A DNA stretch of 64,000 nucleotides. Source: Beroe forskalii. Taxonomy: Eukaryota > Ctenophora > Nuda > Beroida > Beroidae. The notes below the pieces were generated by a model that worked only from the letters and a program-made list of their open reading frames with translations, searched no databases and was not told the origin of the DNA. Location: assembly GCA_011033025.1 (NCBI GenBank), contig WFMF01000129.1, forward strand, positions 186,001 to 250,000, written 5' to 3'. Positions 32,961-42,880 of the stretch are shown here, piece by piece (the stretch's first letter is position 1; every line of letters begins with the position of its first letter). The position numbers and the translations under genes were made by a program.

Positions 32961-35035
32961 ATGTGTAAAGGCAAGACGTTGGAGCGAACTGCGCGCAAAG
33001 CTTACATTTAATACTTGTTATACGTATACGTTGCTCTTTATTTAAAGTCGTTTCTCAAGTCCATGTCATACCTACTTACCTACATCAAACCATGAATTCA
33101 ATGGATATTGGATGGAATGGAATTTCCATGTTACGATTTACTGGTTAGGTAAAAGCTTGTTCTTAACTTAACCTGTGATCAATAAGGATTGTATTTAATA
33201 ATATTGCATTCCATGAAATGCAAAGATCGATTGATCGTCAGCAGTCTGTACGTATAGCCTTTAATTCAATGGCTTCATATAAGGAGCAATAAATCAATTC
33301 CATTTAATGGTTTGCACATAAGCACCAATTGTAATTTATAATGACACTTTTATCAAAACTTTATGTTTAGGTTTTATTATCCACGTTTAGTCCATGGATT
33401 TTTTGTTCATGAATATTGGTACATTCAATTTCATTCTGTGGGCCATTTCCTTAAATCCCTCTTCCAACGGGGTCTTAGGAAACTAATACGGGGTCTTAGG
33501 AAATTGATAGTAAAACATATAACCGCACCAGGTGGCACACACTATTAATAGTGTATAACTATACTCGAGAAATTGTTTTTCTCAGCGTTTATTAATTTAA
33601 AGTAGCTATGGAATACCTTTCACTTTCGATAACCCATGCATCACTCGTACAATGTGTTTTAAGCTGCTGCCATTTAATGATATCATTCAAATATATTGAA
33701 TTGAATTACTTTATTATATATAGTTTTAGCTTTTTATGTTGAACAAATTTACCTCGTTTATCCCAAATGTTGTAAAAGCTTGTGATGTAATTATTAAACA
33801 AGATGCATGTTTTATCAGAACTTAATAAATTCGTACTGATTGCTGAGTTCCTTACATCATTCAGAAGGTTAGGGTAATGGTTGGGATTAGGTTTATTAGG
33901 GTTAGGATACAAAAAGATTAAGGTTTTGGTCTGTGAAGTGACTCCGCCAGAATTATATGTGACACCCAAAAATCGCTTTTGTCCTTATTAAGGCTAGGCT
34001 TTAAGGGCCGGTTTTAAATAAAGGCCAATAAGGTATGGTAAGTCAAACTACTGCATCAAGTTCAACATACTGTACGTATGCCATGAAGATATAATTACGG
34101 CAGCTGACTGTAATCTACAATTTCATCCCTAGGCTGCCCCCAAATAGTCGGCAATGTGAAGTGCAGCCACGATGAAGTTTCCAAATAGTCAATTATTGAA
34201 TTCAACCGCCTACTATTGCCTGCGAGCCCCTTAACTGCATACAGGTGTTGCGATTGCAGGGTACTGGTGGTCATTAGCAGGCCTTCATTGGAAAGGAACC
34301 CTGTATTGTTACTAAAACTATTACTATGTATTGAGTATTCCGTCCTGTGTTTAGTGTGTTTTTAGTAGTGTTACAAACGTTACCACATTACTGTTACTCA
34401 AACAATACGTATTGTACATTTTGTTGTTCGAACAATATATTGATCTTATGCTACACACAACGCTTGGTTTGAAATAGACAACAAAAGATCTACACTAGAT
34501 AACAAATAGCAATTGTCGTTTTAAACGACATGATATCAGTTGACACCTCACCCAGATGGTCAAATTTCCCTTGCACAGTCGAACTCTTGGCCTCGAAAAT
34601 TTTATTCAGCGACCTTTGTTTTGAGCCGATAATCCTAAAATTTAAATCCTTCTTTGATCTTTCAGTTTAAAACTGTATTAGGTTAACTATTTCATCATCA
34701 TGTGACTATAATTTTCAATTTTTCATTTTTTAATCCTTATTCCAACGAGTAAGATAGAGATTGATTGAAAACCCGCGGTGGGGTACCACTAAGGGCTTTG
34801 AAAATATATACATAAATCTGAAATCATTCTCCAAAAAGTAATATTTGAAAATCCTACTCAACGAAAACTAAATAGTATGAAAAAATATGCGAAAACATTC
34901 ATTAGTTTTGTGTGATATTTGTATCAAACTCATGTAACACTGTGCTGCAAAACCTAGAACAATAGAGGAACAATATATTAAATTCACACATCATGCATTC
35001 GCGATCGACCAATAATAGGCATCGTGTTGAAATGA
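32961..35035. other. AT-rich region with no recognised gene
   Basis: I see no convincing exon. A GGTTAGGG-like stretch occurs at about 33865-33910, and the dispersed motif ATAAAGGCCAATAAGGTA lies at about 34017. Downstream of the LINE ORF1 on its own strand I found no reverse-transcriptase or endonuclease ORF. Confidence 0.6.
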
Positions 35036-35914
35036 TCACGATCCGTTAGAGTTGACCACAGTCACTACAGAACCGAATTTGATGTAATGTTTTCTGCTAG
35101 GATCACCGTCACGTTTCTTCTTCAACTCCTCAATGAGGAGTTTGTGTGCCGAGCGTTCGTCCATAGTCCTATCCGGTCTAATAAAGACTGAACGGAACTT
35201 CTGTGAGTTCCGCAGCTTCTTGGCCTGCACTAAGATGTGTCTAGATGTGCTCGTGCACGACAACATAACCTTCACTGGTCTTGAGCGCTTCTGGTCCCCG
35301 GTCTTGCCCACACGACAAACCTCAGCAGCAGGTTTGATTCCCAGCTCTCCGAACACTTCCAGCACCTTACCAGACAAGTCCTCATCCTTTTCTTCAGGCA
35401 CACCGAACAACATCAGGTTCCTACTCCTATCTCCTTCCTGAACAACATCCTTCACTACACTTTTCAGCGTCTGCTGACTGATCTGAGATGATTCACCCGT
35501 GCTTTTTACAGCCTCGCTGTATGTCTTGATCTGCTCTTCAACAGTCTTCGTTACTGATTCCGTCACCGCACTCTGTACTGAGTTCAACATCTTGTCCTTG
35601 CAAATAATCATCTCATGCTGTTGAACAATAACAAGCTTCTGCGACTTCACGAGGTCTGATTTAGTAGTCTGAAGATCTGACCTGGCATGTCTGAGACTGT
35701 TGTTCTGAATTCGCACATACTGAAACGCTTCGCAACACATTGTGACAAGCTTTTCCTTCCTCAACTCTCGGCACTTTGACGGCGTAACATGGGTCGGATC
35801 GTCGCAGGTCAACTCCGCCATTGCCCTCCCGAGCCAAAGACTTGCCCTTCCCACCAAATCGTCAATTTCTCTGTCATTAGATTTAGAGGGCTTTGTAGAA
35901 GTATTTGCAGCCAT
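35036..35914 (-). CDS. LINE ORF1-like protein (retrotransposon remnant)
   Basis: The frame is open from 36001, but the ATG at 35912-35914 (MAANTSTKPSK) gives a more natural start and about 292 residues. Counting from the upstream start, residues about 95-190 are predicted helical coiled coil. Residues about 192-235 (RNLMLFGVPEEKDED, then FGELGIKPAAEVCRVG) and 242-280 (PVKVMLS...FIRPDRTMDER) match the RRM and C-terminal domain pattern of L1/CR1-type ORF1 proteins. Such proteins bind RNA and chaperone retrotransposition. No ORF2 follows, so the element is 5'-biased or broken, or the ORF stands alone. It lies upstream of, or within, the plus-strand gene at 36033-37286. Confidence 0.7.
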   Translation of the reverse strand: MAANTSTKPSKSNDREIDDLVGRASLWLGRAMAELTCDDPTHVTPSKCRELRKEKLVTMCCEAFQYVRIQNNSLRHARSDLQTTKSDLVKSQKLVIVQQHEMIICKDKMLNSVQSAVTESVTKTVEEQIKTYSEAVKSTGESSQISQQTLKSVVKDVVQEGDRSRNLMLFGVPEEKDEDLSGKVLEVFGELGIKPAAEVCRVGKTGDQKRSRPVKVMLSCTSTSRHILVQAKKLRNSQKFRSVFIRPDRTMDERSAHKLLIEELKKKRDGDPSRKHYIKFGSVVTVVNSNGS

Positions 35915-36032
35915 GGTATTCAGGAATACACACAGCCACAATAACGGTGTTGTGCGATTATCAAGCAACTGATAACAGAGAGATAAAATCAACACGCACA
36001 CAAATAATGGTATACTGCACTGATGAACTGAG

Positions 36033-37286
36033 AAGAAGGTGACTCGAGCAAAGCTGTCGAGTGAAGAGGATCAAGGGACTGGAGAGGAGAGGGTTCCCCA
36101 GCAGGACGCCTGGCAGGAGACTGGTGTGGGGGAGTCCTTTGGAGCCTGGCAGGAGACTGGTGTGGGCGAGTCCTCCGGAAATGAGATCGAGAGATTAAGT
36201 GATGATCCTACAGGGCTTGGTAAGTGCAGTGGACATGAGACATGCCATTGCCTGTCATTCGCAGTCACGACGAATCTCGTGCATGAAAATTCACATGACA
36301 AACAGATCCTTTCATTATTCGCTATTTTAAATGAAGTTGACCTTTTTCTTCTTTTCATTTACAGCGTATGATTCAAAAACATTTCACGATTTTAATTTCA
36401 CATACCCCGCAGATTTCCAGCAACAAATCGACAAGCCCGGTGCTCTTGCACCAGAGACGATTACAGGAGCTGCAAGTGCATCACAGATACCTGAATCACG
36501 TACAGTTGCAGTAGCAAAAGCACAAGAAGAAGAAGAAGAATTACAGGAGGAAGAATACGAGGATTCTCTCTGCGAATGCTTCCTGGTTGAAGTCTTCTGG
36601 TCGGTGTGGTTTGCGGAGTTCTGCGCGCGCACATTCGACATCCACCTGACGTGCGTCTCGAAGAAGGGCACCCCCGCACAGGGCAGGAAGAGGCCAGCCA
36701 GAGAGGGACACATCGTGAGGTGGCTGAGGAGGATGGGGGAACTTTCTCGCAAGAAGAGGAAGAAACTGGGGAAGGAGTGTAGAAGACTCAGTGTCTGGAC
36801 CTATCAGGTACCGAGAGGGTAGTCGTAGTGTTGGTCATGGTGTGGAAGTGAAACGGTAGTTGTGGTGGTGTGTAAAATGATGAAGAGTGGAAGTTGAGCA
36901 ATTCACCTGCCGCACTCCTTTGGGGGGGGGGAGAAGGATGAGTTTATGTAAATTGTAAATTAAAATTGAAGAATGAGGATAGAGGACACCAATAAAACAA
37001 ATACGATATGATATTCAAATACACCATCACATGTACTTTTCTATTCGCAACTACATGTATGCACTGCACTTTGAATATTGGGGTAGTCTACGTCCATCCA
37101 TTCCTCTAATCTAAGCCTCTGTAATTCGGCAGGATCCCCTAATCTAAGCCTCTAATTCGGCAGGATCCCCGTATCAAGGAGATGGAGATGGAGCTCGAGA
37201 GTCTCAGACAACAAGTAGCTCTACAGAGTGTCCCAAACACCAGTCAGAGGAGTGGAACACGTCCTTCTGACGAACTTCAGAGCTAA
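36033..37286 (+). CDS. unknown protein with acidic, basic and coiled-coil segments (3 exons seen)
   Basis: Exons are about 36033-36219, 36365-36807 and 37164-37286 (TAA), with phases 1 and 0 matching. The first carries a tandem duplication of AWQETGVGESFG. The second encodes FHDFNFTYPADFQQQ, a Glu-rich run (EEEEELQEEEYED), a Cys/Trp segment (CECFLVEVFWSVWF) and a Lys/Arg-rich stretch (RKKRKKLGKECRR). The last encodes a short helix (IKEMEMELESLRQQVA) and an STOP-proximal polar tail. I do not recognise the family. The start of exon 1 is uncertain (acceptors at 36032, 36035 or 36038) and earlier exons may exist. The acceptor of the last exon is tandemly duplicated. It is convergent with the minus-strand gene at 37807-39060. 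Confidence 0.6.
37106..37169 (+). repeat. 33-bp tandem duplication over a splice acceptor
   Basis: Two copies, 37106-37138 and 37139-37169, share CTAATCTAAGCCTCT, then AATTCGGCAGGATCCCC. The second provides the acceptor (CAG at 37161-37163) and first bases of the last exon of the 36033-37286 gene. The first copy contains the same acceptor plus the same exon start. A 2-bp indel (GT) separates them. Confidence 0.88.
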
Positions 37287-37339
37287 TGTAGCAAGGACTT
37301 CAGTGCTGTAAGTCTATTGTCTATATTGTACGACGTACG

Positions 37340-37513
37340 TTGATACTACAGACAGGAAGTGGTCGAATCAAGCCGAGACAAGCGGAAAAAAGCGAAACAG
37401 ACCGAAACTACCCCAACCCTAACCATTACCCGGGTTGATTCGCTTGTTTTGGGTTGATTCGCTTGTTCCGGGTTGTTTCGCTTGTATCGGCTAGTTCCTG
37501 CTTGTAGTATCGA
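37340..37513. repeat. small inverted-repeat element between convergent genes
   Basis: GATACTACAGACAGGAA on the left is mirrored by TTCCTGCTTGTAGTATC on the right. Inside, GGTTGATTCGCTTGTT-like units repeat three times, and their complement (AACAAGCGAA-type) is on the left. It lies just downstream of the 37286 stop and could be a MITE or contribute to transcript 3' ends. Confidence 0.6.
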
Positions 37514-37806
37514 CGCTATATTGTAATGAGTCTACTATAATAAAAGCTAATAATCCAATAGAAATAGTCTGCATAATTCTTATTGCTACCTAACTACTGA
37601 CTCAATTTAGTATTAGTTGACACAAATCATGCGAGTTTCTGAGTTTATCTGAGTATCTGAGAGCACGAGTAAATCTGACTTAGTACGTTGCACACTCCTC
37701 CGTTACACAATACACATATAATGCGCGGCCCTGCGTTGCCTTATCACGGCTTTCATTGGATAAGAGAAATCTCCCAATCAGAAGTCTCTCTGTCTTTAGA
37801 AGTCTC

Positions 37807-39060
37807 TCAATTCGGCGGGGTCACAACTCGTGTGGCAATGAAGCCGTTGTAGGACACTGGCATGCTTGCTGTGTGCTTCTTGAATGCTTTCTCCTGGAGG
37901 TTATTGTGTTCTGTTAACTTGAAAACATTTTGATACAGTAATAATCGAGGGTGAATAGTCATTGAATACTGAGTAATAAATTTGGAAGAAACGCGACTTG
38001 AGTTGCTTCCCTTCGAAATATATTCTGTTACATCAGATTGTGGGCACATTTGACATTTTCTTACCGGTTTACATATTGCAGGCTGCCTAGTGCCTCCAAT
38101 TTTGATACCTAAAACTCTAAAAGTACCACTTACTGAAGAGTTTTTCCTGACGGCAGTCAGTGATATCTGTCTCTCGGCTGACTTGAGTGCTGCCCGTGTT
38201 TCCCGGAGAGTTCGGGCCTCCATGGCCGCTAGTTCGGAGGGCGAGGGGAGGGGCGTCGTGGAGTCGTCGTCATTGGACGAGATCTCCGGGATGAACTTCT
38301 TCTTCTGAAACACTGGCAGTATAACGCTGTGCTATACGCTGTCAAAGTGTGAAATCAACCAAGTTTCAACGGTTAATGTCCCCCTCCCCCAATATTTTGG
38401 AAGTTTGGAGAAGATGAAAAGATGTGGCTCCACGATTTTGAAAATGCAAAGCATACATCAGCTCCTTTTTTCAAGTATTCATGCTCCATTTCCACGCATT
38501 TGAAGAGCATTGGAGCCATCATGGTGGCTCTCTGTCACCTGGGATTTGTCCTGGTAGAAAGGGTTGAGGGGTTTTAACCGCTCCTCCACCGACCAGTTGG
38601 GACCCGGGAGAGAGGAGACACTCGACTTGGATATCCTGGTGTCGCCGTCCAGTGAGTCTATGGCGAGATCAGCAGCACTCTGGAGATAGTAAGGGTTAGG
38701 AGACAGCTGCACTCTGAAGATTGTTAGGGTTAGGAGACAAGTGTCTGTAGAGCTTTGTACTGAGAACTGTGTCGTTATTCGTGTCAACAAAAGGTACGAA
38801 GTAGGTACAACAATCCTTATAGAGACCGGGTTGTATGAAAACAGTAAAGAGTATCGGATAACTTGATATTTTACTTCCGAAAAGGCCAGTGTATCTTTCT
38901 CATGGAGGGGTTGACCTATTATTTTGTTGACGTAAAGTTTTTTGAAGAAAAAAAAAACATTAAAAAAACAACAAAGAAACACCTGTATCTTCTCGTAGAC
39001 GACCTCTGGATCCCCAGCTTTGAACCTCTTGATGAGAGTATCCACATATGCACCCGACAT
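37807..39060 (-). CDS. small unknown protein, possibly complete (4 exons)
   Basis: Minus-strand exons are 38983-39060 (ATG at 39058-39060), 38539-38679, 38134-38304 and 37807-37893 (TGA). All four junctions are phase 0 with GT-AG borders, giving about 158 residues. It starts MSGAYVDTLIKRFKAGDPEV, continues with SAADLAIDSLDGDTRISK and a tryptophan motif (PGPNWSVEERLKPLNPFYQ), then KKKFIPEISSNDDD, an Ala/Arg-rich helix (LAAMEARTLRETRAALKSAE) and ends FIATRVVTPPN. There is no signal peptide or membrane segment, so it is likely cytoplasmic. I do not recognise it. Exon 2 can also read through to a stop at 38479, a possible shorter isoform. Its acceptor is tandemly duplicated. Confidence 0.65.
38675..38739 (-). 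repeat. 34-bp tandem duplication over a splice acceptor
   Basis: Two copies (38675-38705 and 38709-38739) share GCACTCTG(G/A)AGAT and GTTAGGAGACA. On the minus strand both read CTAACCCT..TCT(C/T)CAG|AGTGC, so each carries a pyrimidine tract, an AG and the first exon bases. The copy next to exon 2 is the one used in the model. Confidence 0.85.
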
Positions 39061-40660
39061 TGCTCAAGGAGAAAGTTCCTGATTTCAGAGGAAGTTCCTG
39101 ATTTAAACATCCCGCAATGGTATATTAGGATCAGCCAATGACAGCAATAAGAAGGGGCAATGCCTTTTGGTCTTATGTTGTGCTTTTTTGAAAATATCGT
39201 TCTGCAGTTCTCCCCAAGAATCTCAATTAATAATCTCTTGATTATATCAAGGCAGTGATGGACAACGATTGACCGAGGACTCGGTCTCGGCTTTTGCTTG
39301 GGACTCTGCCTTGGCCTCGGTAACAAAATCAATGGTGATGGAAGTGTAAGTTAGAGTTCAATTTAGAAATGAATGCCGATGCCCAAGTGATAAAAAAGCG
39401 TAAACTAAAAGTGAAACCATAAAGATGAAAATGAACGATTAAATAAGGAATGGGAAGCACACTGTGTAGGTAACGCACTCCATGAGTTTTGTGTGTATAC
39501 ACCCAGCACTACACAAAAGAGCTGAGGTTTCCATGTCAACCTTGCGTCATAATTCACATACAATAATTATAGCTTTTTGTCTTATGAAGACCCCTGTGGT
39601 TGATAAAACTTTGTGGATTCAGCGAGGTATAAGAGTGCTGGGTTGGTTTTGAACGCAGGATATCAGAGAATAAGCTCAACAAAAAACGCAGTACTTCGAT
39701 TATCCCATGAGTCGGGGATTTCGCGTACTTTGATCCTTGAACCGGAATAGGGATGATCATTTCCTACTTGATACACAGTGGAATAGTGGATCGCATCCGG
39801 TGAAGGACCAAGTAATGGATAAATGCTTGCATAAACCATCTAATGATGCTGAATGCCTGTCTTAGGAAAAAACGCTATTCTAGAACATTGTAGTAAGTAA
39901 GATCGATATGCTCAAAATTTACAATAACAAATCAACAATCGTCATTAAGTTGATAGTGACGAAACGGACGATCTTAAATGATTCGTTTCAAGTTTATTCC
40001 TTAATCCTGGAACACTGCAACGATTAATATTCACGATGTAGGAAAGGAAAACTGAGGGTTGCCAAAAGTCGAACGACTGACCATGCTATTGTAAACGAAC
40101 TATTTCGATGAACGTAAATAATGGATTCAAAAATATTGAATTTGTGGCAAGCAACAAACCAAAACAATGTGACTGTTTTAACACGACTCCTTCCTTGAAA
40201 TACTGGATAATCTGCATATGATTAATAAGCAGTGTTAACAGGTGCTTTTTAACACTATCATAAGACACTAGGCAGTTTATAAAAACCAAAATTTCGATTA
40301 CCATATATCAAGAAATAAGTACATATCTTTCTCATAACTTATCATGTATGAAAAATATCTACTCAGTACTCATTGTATTAAAATCATATATAATTCCTGC
40401 TTAACTTATTTGATGATAAACTGCCAGTTGCAGTAAGGAATTGCTTGCGATATTCCAATTGATGGTGCGTATAAAGCGATACAAAACGCATCTCATATTG
40501 CGACACAAAGTGCTATATCGAATGTTAAAATCTACTTGCTTCTCAGGCTCCAGAACGTACGCAGCGATATGTCTGAGAAAGAAGAGACGAAGTGAGATCA
40601 TCATTGTGGCTCATCGAACTTCATGGCTACCACGGCCCAGGCAGATAGCAGACGTGTCCC
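39061..40660. other. region with no recognised gene
   Basis: Apart from low-complexity CTCGG repeats near 39265-39320, I see nothing with coding or structural support. ORFs here are short, AT-rich and on both strands. Confidence 0.6.
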
Positions 40661-40662
40661 GA

Positions 40663-41085
40663 ACTAGTGTTACGCCGCGTAACATTTTCCGAACTAGTTT
40701 TACGCCGCGTTACATGTTCCGAACTAGTGTTACGCCGCGTTACATGTTCCGAACAAGTGTTACGCCGCGTAACATGTTCCAAACAAGTGTTACGCCGCGT
40801 AACATGTTCCGAACAAGTGTTACGCCGCGCAACATGTTCCGAACAAGTGTTAGGCCGCGTAACATGTTCCGAACTATTTTACGCCGCGTAACATGTTCCG
40901 AACTAATGTTACGCCACGTAACATGTTCCGAACTAGTGTTACGCCGCGTAACATGTTCCGAACTAGTGTTACGCTGCTTAACATGTTCCAAACTAGTGTT
41001 ACGCCGCGTAACATGTTCCAAACTAGTGTTACGCCGTGTAACATGTTCCGAACTAGTGTTACGAAGCGTAACATGTTCCGAACAC
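40663..41085 (+). repeat. 30-bp minisatellite, about 14 copies
   Basis: The unit is about 30 bp: GTTACGCCGCGTAACATGTT plus CCGAACTAGT. GTTACGC(C)GCGTAAC inside it is a near-perfect palindrome. The period is divisible by three, so ORFs of 78-255 codons run through on both strands (10-residue repeat TSVTPRNMFR). I regard these as by-products. Confidence 0.93.
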
Positions 41086-42880
41086 CTGCCCCTCCCTATT
41101 GGACAGAGAGATGCTCCCAACACTCATAGTAGTGGTACAGGAGCAGGGCAATGTATGGGCTCAACAAATGGCAGGAGTTCGCATTACCTGCCTAAACAAT
41201 GTGCCTGATAGGAGGCGCATTCTAAAGTACTATTGTGCTCACCGCTAACTCTCTTTTACATTCTATTCAATACGTAGTGCCAATTAATGAATAATGACAG
41301 CATGGATAGGATTCCCTGCTATTGCTCATGTTAATGCTAACATTTTTGGTAGACAAATTGTCGATATAGCTGCCACGCTCATTTAAACTTTTACTACTCG
41401 CATGAGTTAGATTTTCAAGACATCGATTTAGTGATTACAGTGATTTTAAGATGTCATTGGTTACAGCTGATTGATGCTTCATGATCGGCTTAATTAATCT
41501 TTATGGGCAGTTAAATCGATTGAATTAATCTGTTTGTATAGTTTCCTGCGACCCCTCGCCCAGAGCTTCAATAAAATCAACCATCTAAAAAATCAACTGA
41601 CCAAAGTATACGTTTTTCTGAATATTTCACGCAAGATGGAGTTACAAATAACAAATACAAATTAACTGCAGAATGAAAATGAGCTCTTCTCAAGTCCAAG
41701 CCGTGCTTCATTTTCATGCTTATACACGTGAACTTTTAACCTTGATTATCATTTCTTGTAAATGACGTAGGGATATCGTTAAATAATTTCTGATTTCTTA
41801 AATTTTCAGTCTTTTCTCAATTATATGCGTACACGTGTACTTACCAAGTGAGCACTACTCACAGCTTACTATGTGAACAGAGAAGAGTATTCTGATCCAT
41901 GGTCATCGTTTTACGTTGTGTAAAAGTGCATCACGTACATTCGTCACGTGGCATTTTAGTTTTACAATTTCATTTGAAATTGTTTTTAAAACGAAATTTG
42001 TAACTTTTAACAACTTATTTCACTTGAAGAATGGATATTTTTAATTGAAAATGCCGGGTTTTTTTTAAATTTTTCAGGCAAATATTTGGTGTAGTGTAGT
42101 GGAAACTTTACCAAGTACTATCATTAAATTTTTAGCAACTTAATGCTTTAAAATGTACATGATTTTTAAACTTATCAGTACCTTACGAGACATATTTAAA
42201 AGGTACGAAATTTGGGGATTTTACGAAAAAATCCCCATATTTTCGTTCCCCCAAAATTTCGATCCCCAAAATTATTTCCCCCAAATTAGTTAATTGCGGG
42301 TTTGTGATTTGACTAACAAGGCATAAAATATGGAATTCCCAGACAAATTTCAATAAGTATATCAGTGCAGAAGAGTTAAAAATATGTTAAATGCAGTAAT
42401 TCCTAATAAAATCTCCTACACTCGACTCGATAAAAGGGATCTTGTACTGGAAATTGTACTACTTCGATCACCTCAGTAATATTGGCCTTTCTGAAGTTCT
42501 GATTTATTCCCAAAAGTTACCTTATTTTTTCGAATTTGAAAAAAGGCGAAAATCACCTGATTTTATTTGGGGTACGAAATTTGGGGATTTTTGAAAAAAA
42601 TCCCCATATTTTCGAACCCCCAAATTTTCGATCCCCGGAATTATTGTCCCATGTTATTTTGTCTTGTAAGGTATTATTTATCACTATCAATATCAGGGAT
42701 TTTGTTCCTCTGCGAGAAATTTATGATAAGATATTATGGTACCTATTTGCTTCAATATTATGGTATTGAGTTCAAATGTTATTGATGTGATTGTTCGAGT
42801 TTTCAGCAATTTTTTCATCATTTTTTGTTAATATTAAAAATTGCGCGTGCTTTATTTGAAAGAGTGCACGTACTTTCCAG
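41086..42880. other. AT-rich region with two copies of an ~85-bp hairpin repeat
   Basis: At 42203-42290 and 42571-42655 a block starts GGTACGAAATTTGGGGATTT. It contains GGGGATTTT..AAAAATCCCC and further CCCC-type short inverted repeats, ending near CCCAAA. The two are direct repeats about 370 bp apart. No gene is supported. Confidence 0.6.

Noticed and set aside
33865..33910. Telomere-like GGTTAGGG stretch
   Set aside because: Only a few irregular GGTTAGG-type words occur; this is not a tandem telomeric repeat.
34981..35035. Search for LINE ORF2 downstream of the ORF1-like gene
   Set aside because: No endonuclease or reverse-transcriptase sequence was found on the minus strand below 35036, so no full-length element is claimed.
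40441..41208. 255-codon plus-strand ORF
   Set aside because: Most of it is the 30-bp repeat, open on both strands. The non-repeat N-terminus has no recognisable features.
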